A DNA stretch of 64,000 nucleotides from JAAFIW01 sp031414805. GTDB taxonomy: Bacteria; Pseudomonadota; Gammaproteobacteria; Burkholderiales; Burkholderiaceae_C. The stretch covers positions 25,396 to 89,395 of the forward strand of contig JANOQJ010000088.1 of assembly GCA_031414805.1 (NCBI GenBank). Direction: 5' to 3'. The notes beneath the pieces were generated by a model. That model ran no database searches. It was given only the letters and a program-made list of their open reading frames with translations, and was not told the DNA's origin. Shown one piece after another: positions 27,005-35,854 of the stretch. The translations under genes were made by a program, and so were the position numbers. Every line of letters starts with the position of its first letter. Positions within the stretch are counted from its first letter, which is position 1.

Positions 27005-27936
27005 ACGGGCGCTTCGCTGCTGGCGCGATGAGAGCGCGCAATCACGCAGCTGAAGTGGTGCTCCAAGCGTCCCAATCGATCCCAGTCGTCTTCCGTATCG
27101 ATCAACGCCTGCAGCCAGGGCTTGGCCTCGGGCGCATGAAAGTTCTGGGCGACATCGGCCAGCAGCACATGCAGCAGTGAGCCGCCATAAGGCCGCTGTG
27201 CCACGACCCGAAAGTGCGTTGAGAGCAGCGGCACAATTTGCGATGAATGCACCGCCTCGCTCGGGTCAATCGCCACCACCTCGGCTACCGTGGGCGCACG
27301 GAAACCTCCCTTGACCATGCCGACTTTGGTGGTGAGCAAACGGTCAGGCAGCAGATCAGCCAGCGCTATGAGCTGCGCGATATTGGCAGGCGAATACTGG
27401 AAACGATCAGGCCCGACGTATTCGTCCAGATAAAACCAGCCTCCTGGTACGAGCAACTGCCTCAGCGCCGAATACAAGCTGCCCAGCTCTGAGCAATGGT
27501 GAACACTTGCGACGCCGATCACGGCATCGAAACTGCCGGGAAGAAAAGGGGCCTGCCCAACCGGTATGTCGTCCATGCTGGCCAGCACGTGCTGTATTGA
27601 CGCGATACCGGACGATGCCTGCGCTGCCACGGCAAGCACTTTAGGCGATAAGTCGAAAGCCACGATCTGTTTTGCCCAGCCCGTGGCATACAACTCCCGC
27701 TCCACATGGCCGGCACCGCAGCCCAGCACCAGCACGCGGCCTAACGGCAAACTGCATGCGGCTGCCAGGTGCTGGCCAAACCAGGCCAGGGGTGTCACGT
27801 CCGGATCGCCGCTGACCCGACGGTTGATCAGTCGCTGGATTTCGTCCAGATGCGCCCACTGCTGGCCATTGGCCACCCAGGTGTCGGGGTTGCCCCACGC
27901 AAGATCCAGCTTGTCCGAGAGGGTGCTCTCAGGCAT
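26992..27936 (-). CDS. SAM-dependent methyltransferase (class I)
   Basis: About 314 residues. Motif I VLVLGCGAGHVERELYATG, motif II QIVAFDLSPKVLAVA, then SFDAVIGVASVHHCSELGS and LLVPGGWFYLDEYVGPDRF show a class I methyltransferase domain in residues about 90-215, with an extra N-terminal segment and a C-terminal tail. ATG 27936 (MPESTLSDK) overlaps the upstream methyltransferase gene by eight bases, which supports coupling. Substrate unknown; the context suggests sugar or glycan methylation. Confidence 0.86.
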   Translation of the reverse strand: MPESTLSDKLDLAWGNPDTWVANGQQWAHLDEIQRLINRRVSGDPDVTPLAWFGQHLAAACSLPLGRVLVLGCGAGHVERELYATGWAKQIVAFDLSPKVLAVAAQASSGIASIQHVLASMDDIPVGQAPFLPGSFDAVIGVASVHHCSELGSLYSALRQLLVPGGWFYLDEYVGPDRFQYSPANIAQLIALADLLPDRLLTTKVGMVKGGFRAPTVAEVVAIDPSEAVHSSQIVPLLSTHFRVVAQRPYGGSLLHVLLADVAQNFHAPEAKPWLQALIDTEDDWDRLGRLEHHFSCVIARSHRASSEAPVQGR

Positions 27937-28690
27937 CGATTGAATCTTGTCGCGCGGGGCGTTCGCAGACGACCGTGAAGAGCACCACCTCCCGGCCACC
28001 CTCTGCGGGCTGCGGTTGGCTGTGAAATATCACCCGGGCTTCGGTAAAGCCTAACAAGCCCAAGGCAGAGATAAAAAACTGCGGCGTGAAATGCCACCAG
28101 GTGTGCACCTGCTCCACACCGCGGTGAGGAAGAAAGGCACACGCAGCCTGCTCGCCTAGCGACGCGTTGTAAACCTCAGTTACCACGACTGTTTTGCGGG
28201 TGCGCAGTGCAACACTTTCCAGCAGATCAAACGGACGTCGGCAATGCAGGAGCACAGCAGCCAGCACGCCGATATCAAATCTGCCAATCGCTTCAGGTAT
28301 TTTGTACGGATCGACTTCAATCATGCGTACCGACGAGTTGAACTCGCGGTGTACATACCAAAACGAGTTGCGCACCCGCTCGATCTGACGGGCAAAGTCG
28401 CGCCGCCACGCGGCCAGGTCAAACCCTTCAAACGGAATCACATCCCACAGATGAGACATGGGTGGCTCAAGGCAGGTCACCGTGGCACCCGCGTGCTCCA
28501 TGTAGAACGACAAAAAGCCGCTGGCCGGACCAACCTCCAGAACCGAACGCCCCGCAAAGTCAACGTGCCCCAGGTAAGCGGCGGTTTGGGCTCGCAAATC
28601 CCATTGCCCCATCACCTCACCGCTGGGTAACGAGAAGGAGTGATAAAAGTCACAGTCTTCACGATTTGGGAAGCGCGGCTGAATATGCAT
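27929..28690 (-). CDS. SAM-dependent methyltransferase (class I)
   Basis: 253 residues. Begins MHIQPRFPNREDCDFYHSF; the SAM-binding region is SVLEVGPASGFLSFYMEHAG with TVTCLEPPMSH, and a central FDIGVLAAVLLHCRRPFDLL corresponds to motif IV. It lies first in a two-gene minus-strand operon with the methyltransferase at 26992-27936 and is divergent from another methyltransferase gene. The CxEPP and WWHFTP segments recall methyltransferases of polysaccharide clusters; the exact reaction is not known. Confidence 0.84.
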   Translation of the reverse strand: MHIQPRFPNREDCDFYHSFSLPSGEVMGQWDLRAQTAAYLGHVDFAGRSVLEVGPASGFLSFYMEHAGATVTCLEPPMSHLWDVIPFEGFDLAAWRRDFARQIERVRNSFWYVHREFNSSVRMIEVDPYKIPEAIGRFDIGVLAAVLLHCRRPFDLLESVALRTRKTVVVTEVYNASLGEQAACAFLPHRGVEQVHTWWHFTPQFFISALGLLGFTEARVIFHSQPQPAEGGREVVLFTVVCERPARQDSIDA

Positions 28691-28760
28691 GGGCTTTGAG
28701 TGTGGGGACGCGGGACGTCCATGGCAGGAATCCTACAATAGGTTTTCTGTCGGAGTACGC

Positions 28761-29585
28761 ATGGGTTTTCCACCTGGACACTATTACTCACCCGTTGTCG
28801 ATCCTGCAGATTTGCAGCGACGCGACGCGGAAATCTGGGCACCTCGATCCAGTCTGGTGGGGGTAGACATGCAGATCCCCGCGCAACTGGAGTTACTGCA
28901 ACAGCTGGGCCCTCATGTCACAGCGCTGGACTACCCGGTAGAGGCCCCGCCCGAGCCCGACCGTTACTTCTACCAAAACGGTATGTTTCCCGTGCTGGAC
29001 GCAGAGTTCCTGTTCGGCGCTCTGTGCCTGTTCAAGCCCCGACGGGTCATCGAGGTCGGTTCGGGTTATTCGTCGCTGGTGATGGCAGATGCAAACCGGC
29101 GCGTTTTTGGCAGCAGCATCGACATCACGTGCATTGAGCCCTACCCGCGTGATTTTCTGGTGAACGGGGTTGCCGGCATCACACGACTGGTGCCTTCGCG
29201 CCTGGAGACGCTCGATCCCGCGATGTTTGAGCAACTGGCGGCGGGCGACCTGCTGTTCATTGACTCCTCGCATGTTTGCAAAACCGGCAGTGACGTGAAT
29301 TTCCTGTTTTTCCAGGTGCTGCCCAGACTGCAACCCGGCGTGTACGTTCACCTGCACGACATTTTTCTTCCCGACGAATACCCCAAACCGTGGTTGCTGC
29401 AAGAGGGCCGCAGCTGGAACGAGCAATACCTGTTGCACGCCTTCCTGATGCACAACCACCACTGGCGGGTGGTCTGGATGGCGCATTACCTGCTAACCCG
29501 TCACCCGCAGGCCATCAACTCGGTGTTTCCGCGCTGCCCGATGCTAGGCGGGGGTGGCAGCTTCTGGATGCAGCGGGTGAAGTAG
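28761..29585 (+). CDS. Class I SAM-dependent methyltransferase (Methyltransf_24-like)
   Basis: About 274 residues. Signatures: RRVIEVGSGYSSLVMADANR (motif I), DITCIEPYPRDFL, DLLFIDSSHVCKTGSDVNFL and VYVHLHDIFLPDEYP. The SSH and HDI motifs match the macrocin-O-methyltransferase/cephalosporin-hydroxylase-like group common in glycan and O-antigen clusters. ATG 28761 has GGAG five bases upstream, so it is preferred to an upstream start at 28689 that would overlap the divergent gene. Function in glycan decoration is inferred from its neighbours. Confidence 0.85.
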   Translation: MGFPPGHYYSPVVDPADLQRRDAEIWAPRSSLVGVDMQIPAQLELLQQLGPHVTALDYPVEAPPEPDRYFYQNGMFPVLDAEFLFGALCLFKPRRVIEVGSGYSSLVMADANRRVFGSSIDITCIEPYPRDFLVNGVAGITRLVPSRLETLDPAMFEQLAAGDLLFIDSSHVCKTGSDVNFLFFQVLPRLQPGVYVHLHDIFLPDEYPKPWLLQEGRSWNEQYLLHAFLMHNHHWRVVWMAHYLLTRHPQAINSVFPRCPMLGGGGSFWMQRVK

Positions 29586-29602
29586 TCAGCCTGCTGTGCG
29601 CT

Positions 29603-31069
29603 TCACGCCACGCGGCAGATTTTCAGCATGTTCGTCCCGCCCGGCGCGCCCATGGGCTCGCCGCAGGTGATGGCATACACATCACCACTGCTGACGATGC
29701 CGCGCTTTTTTAGATGGCCTTCGGCTTCCAGCAGCGCGGTGTCGCGGTCGACGCTGGTGTCCATCAGCAGCGGGCGCACGTTGCGGTACAGCGCCATTTT
29801 TCGCTGCGTGGTCACGCGCGGCGTGAGGGCGTAAATGGGCACATGAATGCGGTGGCGGCTCATCCACAAGGCGGTCGAGCCGCTGTCGGTCAGCGCCACG
29901 ATGGCTTTGGCACCCAGGTGGTGGGCGGTGAACAAAGCGCCCATGGCAATCGACTGGTCGATGCGGTTGAAGGCCATGTCGGTGAAGTCGGCGTCCAGCT
30001 TCACGTCTTCGGCTTTTTCGGCTTCCAGACAGATGTTGGCCATCTCGATCACGGTTTCCAGCGGGTATTTGCCCGCAGCCGTCTCGGCGCTGAGCATGAC
30101 GGCGTCGGTACCGTCCAGCACGGCGTTGGCCACGTCGCTCACCTCGGCGCGGGTGGGCACCGGGTTGGTGATCATCGACTCCATCATTTGCGTGGCGGTG
30201 ATCACCACCTTATCGCTCTCGCGGGCCATGCGGATCATGCGTTTTTGCAGCGCGGGTACCGCCGCGTTGCCCACTTCCACCGCCAGATCACCGCGCGCCA
30301 CCATGATGCCGTCGCTGGCGTCCAGAATGGCTTGCAGGTGCGGAATGGCCTCGGCGCGCTCGATTTTGGCAATCATTCCCGGCTTGTGCCGCCACTCGGC
30401 CCCGGCCACGTTGCACAGCTGACGGGCCATTTCCATGTCGGTGGCGTTTTTGGGGAAGCTCACCGCCACGTAATCAGCCTGAAAGCTCATGGCGGTTCGA
30501 ATGTCTTCCATGTCTTTGGCTGTCAACGCCGGGGCGGTGAGGCCACCGCCTTGTTTGTTGATGCCTTTGTTATTCGACAACTCGCCGCCCAGTTTGACGG
30601 TGGTGTGCACCTCTTCGCCATGCACCGCGTCCACAGTGAGCACGATCAAACCGTCGTTGAGCAGCAGCAGATCGCCGGCTTTTACATCGCGCGGCAGCTC
30701 TTTGTAGTCCAGCCCCACGCCGTTGATGTCGCCTGGCTCGGTACGCGAGGCATCCAGCACAAACTGGGCACCAGGCTCCAGCATCACCTTGCCTTCTGAA
30801 AACTTGCCCACGCGTATTTTTGGCCCTTGCAGGTCGGCCATGATGGCCACCTCGCGCCCCGCACGGGTGGCAGCGGCGCGCACCAGAGCGGCTCGGTCAA
30901 TGTGGTCTTGCGCCTTGCCATGGCTGAAGTTCAGCCGCACCACGTTCACACCGGCCTCAATGATTTTTTGAAGCAACGCGGGGTCGCTGGAGGCGGGGCC
31001 CAGGGTGGCGACGATTTTGGTGGCGCGGCGAGGGGCCGGGCTGGGGGTGCTTTTTTGGCGGTTTGGCAA
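29603..31069 (-). CDS. pyk: Pyruvate kinase
   Basis: Final step of glycolysis, PEP plus ADP to pyruvate plus ATP. 488 residues. ATKIVATLGPASSD, VVRLNFSHGKAQDH, IMADLQGPKIRVG, the active-site signature GMIAKIERAEAIPHL with the catalytic Lys, DGIMVARGDLAVEVG and GTDAVMLSAETAAGKYP are all present. The C-terminal allosteric domain ends GGTNMLKICRV. It is downstream of pgk on the same strand, with one dispersed repeat between them. Confidence 0.97.
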   Translation of the reverse strand: MPNRQKSTPSPAPRRATKIVATLGPASSDPALLQKIIEAGVNVVRLNFSHGKAQDHIDRAALVRAAATRAGREVAIMADLQGPKIRVGKFSEGKVMLEPGAQFVLDASRTEPGDINGVGLDYKELPRDVKAGDLLLLNDGLIVLTVDAVHGEEVHTTVKLGGELSNNKGINKQGGGLTAPALTAKDMEDIRTAMSFQADYVAVSFPKNATDMEMARQLCNVAGAEWRHKPGMIAKIERAEAIPHLQAILDASDGIMVARGDLAVEVGNAAVPALQKRMIRMARESDKVVITATQMMESMITNPVPTRAEVSDVANAVLDGTDAVMLSAETAAGKYPLETVIEMANICLEAEKAEDVKLDADFTDMAFNRIDQSIAMGALFTAHHLGAKAIVALTDSGSTALWMSRHRIHVPIYALTPRVTTQRKMALYRNVRPLLMDTSVDRDTALLEAEGHLKKRGIVSSGDVYAITCGEPMGAPGGTNMLKICRVA

Positions 31070-31140
31070 GGCTGTCTCCGTTCGGTTGAGCCTATATTCT
31101 TACCGCACGGGGTTACCAATTGGGTACAGGTTTGAATTGG

Positions 31141-31200
31141 TTGCTATTAGTTATATAGCTGGTTGAGCAGTATTTAAAAGGGCTAGAAGGCTATTTCACT
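31141..31200 (+). repeat. Dispersed repeat copy, forward
   Basis: Copy between pgk and pyk: TTGCTATTAGTTATATAGCT, GGTTGAGCAGTATT, AAAAGGGCTAGAAGG. It occupies most of the gap, which also has to hold any pyk promoter. Confidence 0.9.
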
Positions 31201-31216
31201 CATAAACAATGCACCC

Positions 31217-32419
31217 TTAGCTGGACGAAGCAACGGCCCGTTTTTGCAAAATCTCGAACGCAGGCAGTGTTTTGCCCTCCAGCACCTCCAGAAAAGCACC
31301 GCCGCCGGTAGAGATGTAGTCCACCTCTTTTTCGATGCCGTATTTGGCAATGGCCGCCAGCGTGTCGCCGCCGCCAGCAATGCTGAAGGCGTTCGACGCG
31401 GCAATCGCGCGCGCAAGGGTCTCGGTGCCCCCGGCAAAGGCGTCGAACTCGAACACGCCCACCGGGCCGTTCCACACAATCGTGCCGGCCTTCTGCAGTT
31501 GCGTGGCCAGGCGGGCGGCGGTTTGCGGGCCGATGTCCAGAATCAAATCATCGGGCTCTACGTCGGTGGCGGCTTTGGTGGTGGCCACCGCGTCGGCAGC
31601 AAAGGTTTTGGCTGTGACCACGTCGGTGGGAATGGGCACCTCGGCACCGCGTGCGCGCATCGCATCCATCACGGCTTTGGCGTCGCCCACCAAATCGGCT
31701 TCGGCCAGGCTCTTGCCAATGGGCAAACCAGCGGCCAGCAAGAAGGTGTTGGCAATGCCGCCGCCCACAATCAGTTGATCCACCTTGCCCGCCAGGGCTT
31801 GCAAAATCGTCAATTTGCTGGACACCTTGGAACCGCCCACGATGGCCACCAGGGGACGCCTGGGCTTGGCCAGGGCCAGCGTGATGGCATCCATCTCGGC
31901 GGCCAGTAAAGGTCCAGCACAGGCCACAGCCGCAAACTGGGCAATGCCGTAGGTGGACGCTTCGGCGCGGTGGGCGGTTCCAAAGGCATCGTGTACAAAG
32001 ATGTCGCACAGCGCAGCCATTTTTTGAGCCAGCGTGGCGCTGTTTTTCTTCTCGCCCACGTTCACACGGCAGTTTTCCAGCAGCACCAATTGGCCCGGTT
32101 CCACAACCACGCCGTCCAACCAATCAGCCCGCAGCGGCACCGGGCGGCCAAGCAGTTCCGACAGGCGATCGGCCACGGGCTGCAGCGAGTCTTGCGGCTG
32201 AAACTGACCTTCAGTGGGCCGCCCCAGGTGCGACGTGACCATGACGGCAGCGCCCGCGTCCAGCGCCATCCGGATGCAGGGCAGCGAGGCCCGAATGCGC
32301 GTGTCTTCGGTGATATTTCCCGCGTCGTCTTGCGGCACGTTCAGGTCAGCACGAATAAAAACCCGTTTGCCAGCCACGAGGCCTTGGGCACAGAGATCGG
32401 AAAAGCGGATGACGTTCAT
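31217..32419 (-). CDS. pgk: Phosphoglycerate kinase
   Basis: Interconverts 1,3-bisphosphoglycerate and 3-phosphoglycerate with ADP/ATP. About 400 residues. Seen: KRVFIRADLNVPQDD, VMVTSHLGRPTEGQ, FVHDAFGTAHRAEAST, VAIVGGSKVSSKL, IVGGGIANTFL, WNGPVGVFEFDAFAGGTE and SIAGGGDTLAAI, the nucleotide loop near the C-terminus. ATG 32419 (MNVIRFSDL) is preferred to 32431. First of the minus-strand glycolytic pair pgk-pyk. Confidence 0.97.
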   Translation of the reverse strand: MNVIRFSDLCAQGLVAGKRVFIRADLNVPQDDAGNITEDTRIRASLPCIRMALDAGAAVMVTSHLGRPTEGQFQPQDSLQPVADRLSELLGRPVPLRADWLDGVVVEPGQLVLLENCRVNVGEKKNSATLAQKMAALCDIFVHDAFGTAHRAEASTYGIAQFAAVACAGPLLAAEMDAITLALAKPRRPLVAIVGGSKVSSKLTILQALAGKVDQLIVGGGIANTFLLAAGLPIGKSLAEADLVGDAKAVMDAMRARGAEVPIPTDVVTAKTFAADAVATTKAATDVEPDDLILDIGPQTAARLATQLQKAGTIVWNGPVGVFEFDAFAGGTETLARAIAASNAFSIAGGGDTLAAIAKYGIEKEVDYISTGGGAFLEVLEGKTLPAFEILQKRAVASSS

Positions 32420-32452
32420 GGCGGTGTGCACGGGTTAAGTGAAACGATTGAG

Positions 32453-32519
32453 TTGCTATTAAAATAATAGCTGCTTGAGCATATTTTATAAGGGCTGATA
32501 GCCGTTTTGATACAAAACA
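32453..32519 (+). repeat. Dispersed repeat copy, forward
   Basis: Copy upstream of pgk: GTTGCTATTAAAATAATAGC, TGCTTGAGCA, AAGGGCTGATAGCCG. It lies between the end of azlD (32536) and the start of pgk. Confidence 0.9.
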
Positions 32520-32535
32520 GTTACGGGTCGGCCTG

Positions 32536-32871
32536 TCACCACCCCAGCCCCAGGCGCAAGGGCAGGTAAACCGCCATGCCCACCACGATGGTGCCCAGCA
32601 CACCTTTGCGCCAGAAAAACCAGGCGCTGCCAGCGGCTGCAGCAAACAGGGGCGCGTCTTGCCAGGTGTTCACCAATTGCCCTTGCGTGGCCACCACCTC
32701 CGGCACCACCACGGCGGCGAGCGCGGCAATCGGCGCGTAGGGCAGGCCGCGGGCGGCCCAGGCGGGCAGCGGCCAAGGTTTGCTGGCAATGAAGAAAAAG
32801 CAGCGGGTCAGCACCGTCATGCCTGCCAGGCACGCAATGATGAGCAGGGTGTAGCCGTCGGTCTGGTTCAT
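32536..32871 (-). CDS. azlD: AzlD-family branched-chain amino acid exporter subunit
   Basis: 111 residues with about four membrane helices. AzlD proteins are small partners of AzlC in exporting branched-chain amino acids or related compounds. Here MNQTDGYTLLIIACLAGMTV, LTRCFFFIASKPWPLPAWA and GLPYAPIAALAAVVVPEV fit the family. ATG 32871 overlaps the azlC stop (ATGA), setting the start; a 19-residue upstream extension would lie inside azlC. Confidence 0.87.
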   Translation of the reverse strand: MNQTDGYTLLIIACLAGMTVLTRCFFFIASKPWPLPAWAARGLPYAPIAALAAVVVPEVVATQGQLVNTWQDAPLFAAAAGSAWFFWRKGVLGTIVVGMAVYLPLRLGLGW

Positions 32872-33611
32872 GGGGTCGCCCGGCTTTGCGCATCCCGCTC
32901 GGGCCAGCGGCCTTCCAGCCACACGCACAGCAACACCGCCACGGCAATGGCCACCACGATGTTCAGTTTCAGGGGCAATGCGTAGGCCGCCACCGCCGCC
33001 GCACCCGAAGCCGCCACCGCTACCACCCGCAGGCGCGTGGTGGCCAGCGAGCTCATCACGCCGAGCAGGCAGAGCACGCCAGCGAAACCCAGGCCCCAGC
33101 GGGTGGGTATGAAATTGGCCAGCGCAATGCCCACGCCGCTGGCGAGCACCCAGCTGGCCCAGGTGCCAAAGCAGTGACCCGCGAGGAACGATTCTTGCGC
33201 CAGATGCTGCGCAGGCGTTTGCCCGGGCGTGGGAAAGCGCTGGGTGAACTGCACATACGTCATGTCAGTCGTGAGAAAGCCGTGGGTGAGGCGCTGGCGC
33301 AGCGGCAGGTGCATCAGGTAGTCGCGCAGGTGCAGGCTGAACACGGCAAACCGCAGGTTCACGCAGAACGCCGCACCCAAAATCACCCACAGAGGCGCTG
33401 CGGCCACGATGAGCGGGATGGCGGCGAGCTGGGCGCTGCCAGCATAGACCAGCAGCGTCATGGCGACCGACTCGAACACACTCAAACCCGACTTGACCAT
33501 GGCCACGCCGGTCATGAGACCCCAGGCGGCAATGCCAGCTGCTTGCGGCAGCATGGTTTGCAAGCCGGTTTTGAATTCAGGGTGGGTGTAGTGCTTGCGC
33601 AGGAAAAACAT
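32868..33611 (-). CDS. azlC: AzlC-family branched-chain amino acid exporter
   Basis: About 247 residues with roughly six to seven membrane helices. Family segments include GIAAWGLMTGVAMVKSGLS, VYAGSAQLAAIPLIVA, CVNLRFAVFSLHLRDYL and LTTDMTYVQFTQRF. It forms an inner-membrane exporter with AzlD. ATG 33611 (MFFLRKHYTHPEF) is seven bases after the fmt stop, so fmt, azlC and azlD are probably cotranscribed. Confidence 0.9.
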   Translation of the reverse strand: MFFLRKHYTHPEFKTGLQTMLPQAAGIAAWGLMTGVAMVKSGLSVFESVAMTLLVYAGSAQLAAIPLIVAAAPLWVILGAAFCVNLRFAVFSLHLRDYLMHLPLRQRLTHGFLTTDMTYVQFTQRFPTPGQTPAQHLAQESFLAGHCFGTWASWVLASGVGIALANFIPTRWGLGFAGVLCLLGVMSSLATTRLRVVAVAASGAAAVAAYALPLKLNIVVAIAVAVLLCVWLEGRWPERDAQSRATP

Positions 33612-33618
33612 GGTTTGG

Positions 33619-34611
33619 TCAGGACGGGTTGGGCGCAGGCGGGCCGCCAAACACCATACCGGGCTTCAATTCAAAGCCACGCAAAAAGTCAGCGACCGCC
33701 AGGCGCTTGCCGCCAGCGCGCTGCAGCTCGGTGATGCGCAGGGTACCGCTGCCGTCATGACCACAGACCACCCCAATGGCTTCGTCATTTACATAAGAAA
33801 TAGTGCCACAGACCTTGTCAATACTGCTCAAGCAGCTATCAATTTCGCAGTGCCAAAGCTTGATGACTTCGCCATTCAAGGTGGTAAACGCACCCGGAAA
33901 CGGGTTGAAGGCGCGCACCTGGCGGGTCAGGCTGGCGGCATCTTGCTGCCAGTCCAGCGCGGCTTCGGCTTTTTCAATTTTGTGGGCGTAGCTGATGCCG
34001 GTTTCGGGTTGTTTGACCGGTTTCAGTGCGCCTTGACTTGCCAATTGCAGCGCTTGCACCATCAGCCGCCCACCCATCTGCGCCAGCGCATCGTGCAGGC
34101 TGCCGGTGGTGTCGGTGTCGGCAATGGGCAAGGCTTGCGTCAGCAGCATGTCGCCGGTGTCCAGGCCCGCGTCCATCTGCATGATGGTGATGCCCGTTTG
34201 CGTGTCGCCTGACTGCACGGCGCGGTGAATCGGTGCCGCGCCGCGCCAACGGGGCAGCAGGGAGGCATGAATATTGAAAGCGCCCAGACGTGGCGCGTCC
34301 AGCACCCATTGCGGCAGGATCAAGCCATAGGCGGCGACGACCATGGCGTCGGCCTGTGCCGCCAGGATAGCTTCGCGCGCAGCCTGCGCGTCGTCAGGAA
34401 ACTTGCCGTCCAGACGAAGGCTGCGGGGCTGGGCCACCGGGATCTGGTGCGACTGGGCAAACTGCTTGACGGCAGACGCGTGTAGTTTCAATCCCCGTCC
34501 TGCGGGGCGATCCGGCTGGGTGAGCACCAGCGCAATCGAAAACCCGCTGGTATGCAGCTGCTGCAGGGCAATGCTTGCGAACTCGGGCGTGCCCGCGAAG
34601 ATGATGCGCAC
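33619..34611 (-). CDS. fmt: Methionyl-tRNA formyltransferase
   Basis: Formylates initiator Met-tRNA with 10-formyl-THF. 330 residues. N-terminal catalytic domain: MRIIFAGTPEFASIALQQL, VLTQPDRPAGRGLK, VVAAYGLILPQWVL, the catalytic NIHASLLPRWRGAAPI and MDAGLDTGDML. The C-terminal OB-like domain has VRAFNPFPGAFTTLNG and LRITELQRAGGKRL. A dispersed repeat at 33805-33850 is read through in frame as EIDSCLSSIDKV, in the loop where other Fmt proteins have a short variable stretch. Operon with the downstream azlCD and upstream lipoprotein and def genes. Confidence 0.96.
   Translation of the reverse strand: MRIIFAGTPEFASIALQQLHTSGFSIALVLTQPDRPAGRGLKLHASAVKQFAQSHQIPVAQPRSLRLDGKFPDDAQAAREAILAAQADAMVVAAYGLILPQWVLDAPRLGAFNIHASLLPRWRGAAPIHRAVQSGDTQTGITIMQMDAGLDTGDMLLTQALPIADTDTTGSLHDALAQMGGRLMVQALQLASQGALKPVKQPETGISYAHKIEKAEAALDWQQDAASLTRQVRAFNPFPGAFTTLNGEVIKLWHCEIDSCLSSIDKVCGTISYVNDEAIGVVCGHDGSGTLRITELQRAGGKRLAVADFLRGFELKPGMVFGGPPAPNPS
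33805..33850 (-). repeat. Dispersed repeat copy, reverse, inside fmt
   Basis: Plus-strand sequence CAATACTGCTCAAGCAGCTA with CTTGTCA before it. It codes for part of the C-terminal domain of Fmt without breaking the frame. Confidence 0.85.
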
Positions 34612-34614
34612 GAC

Positions 34615-35121
34615 TTATTCCCGATCGGGCGCGTTGACAAACTCCATGCCCGGGTGGGCGCGTTGCACGCGGTTGGCGCTGTCCAGGTAGACCCAGAAAA
34701 ACATGTCACTGCCATCGCTCCAGCGGTAGGTCAGGATGTCGCCCGGCCAACTCGATACCCGGTCCAGCATGGCGGGCGGGCCAAATTCGCGCTCCACATC
34801 GGCACGGCTCCATTTGCCTATTTCAATGCGTGAAAACTCGGTGAGGGTGAGTACCTGGCGCGCGGAAACAACGCGTCCAGCACTGTCGATGTCCACCATC
34901 ACCGCCTCCTGGCCACGCGGCTGTAGTGAGTACTGCAGACGCTCACCTGGCTGGCCGTTCACCACGAGGGGCACCCGCCGGGTGGGTGTGCCCAGTTGGT
35001 CAATGGCGGCTTGGCGTGTGGTGCCCGGTGCGACGCTAAAGCCGCGGAAAGGGTTGTTCATGGGGTTGCCAGCGCAACCGACCAGCAGCAGTACAAACAT
35101 GAACGCCAGGGACTTAATCAC
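34615..35121 (-). CDS. Outer-membrane-type lipoprotein, unknown (SmpA/BamE-like fold possible)
   Basis: 168 residues. Lipobox LLVGC after a short hydrophobic signal MIKSLAFMFVL marks a lipoprotein. The mature part has two similar segments, TTRQAAIDQLGTPTRRVPL and WSRADVEREFGPPAML, each followed by beta-strands (YSLQPRG, YRWSDGSDMFFWVYLD), resembling the helix-then-sheet BamE/SmpA-like (BLIP) fold. It overlaps the end of def by eight bases and is three bases before fmt, so it lies within the def-fmt operon. Function unknown. Confidence 0.8.
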   Translation of the reverse strand: MIKSLAFMFVLLLVGCAGNPMNNPFRGFSVAPGTTRQAAIDQLGTPTRRVPLVVNGQPGERLQYSLQPRGQEAVMVDIDSAGRVVSARQVLTLTEFSRIEIGKWSRADVEREFGPPAMLDRVSSWPGDILTYRWSDGSDMFFWVYLDSANRVQRAHPGMEFVNAPDRE

Positions 35122-35626
35122 GCTCAGCCTCCCGTCTTGCCTTGACCATCTTGGTTTTGATGCGGTTGCGCTTCAAGGGCGACAGGTATTCCACAAATAC
35201 TTTGCCCAGCAAATGGTCCATTTCATGCTGCATGCACACCGCTAGCAGATCCTGCGCCTCAATCGTGCGCTGCTGACCGTGTTCGTCCAACGCGCGCACG
35301 TGAACCGCCAGCGCACGCTGCACGCCGTCGTAAATACCGGGCACTGACAAACAACCTTCTTCGTTCAGCTTGGTTTCCGGGCTCGCCCAGATAATTTCGG
35401 GATTAACCAGCACCAGAGGCTGGTCGTGGTCTTGCGACACGTCCATCACGATCAACCGTTCATGCACATCCACCTGGGTAGCTGCCAGGCCAATGCCTTG
35501 TGCGCCGTACATGGTTTCAAACATATCGGCAATCAGCTGTTTGACGCGCGCGTCAACCGCCTGAACCGGGCGGGCCACCGTGTGCAGGCGGGGATCGGGA
35601 TAACAAAGGATGGAAAGTTGGGCCAT
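35114..35626 (-). CDS. def: Peptide deformylase
   Basis: Removes the formyl group from nascent proteins; iron/zinc enzyme. 170 residues. All three motifs are present: GIGLAATQV (motif 1), EEGCLSVPG (motif 2 with the Cys ligand) and QHEMDHLLG (motif 3 with the HExxH ligands). Together with fmt in the same operon it completes the formylation-deformylation cycle. It is divergent from the LysM gene across about 230 bases. Confidence 0.97.
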   Translation of the reverse strand: MAQLSILCYPDPRLHTVARPVQAVDARVKQLIADMFETMYGAQGIGLAATQVDVHERLIVMDVSQDHDQPLVLVNPEIIWASPETKLNEEGCLSVPGIYDGVQRALAVHVRALDEHGQQRTIEAQDLLAVCMQHEMDHLLGKVFVEYLSPLKRNRIKTKMVKARREAERD

Positions 35627-35854
35627 ATCAAGCTAATAAGTTGTCTCTATTTTCGCTAATATTCAGCGCACAGACGATGCGAACCGGCAATAAACGTTGA
35701 TCAATCAAGGGCTTGAGCGCAGAATCGTGCGTAATTTCTTAAGACTTTTGGGTATCAAATCAGAGTCTTATTAACCTGAGCTATGTAACTTGTCTAACCT
35801 GTCTCGTGAGGTGATTCGTTGAGCAACACCAACCCCATCTCTCAAAAGGACGCT

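Noticed and set aside
29714..30799. A 361-codon plus-strand frame opposite pyruvate kinase
   Set aside because: Antisense shadow of pyk, rich in His/Gln/Gly with no domain.
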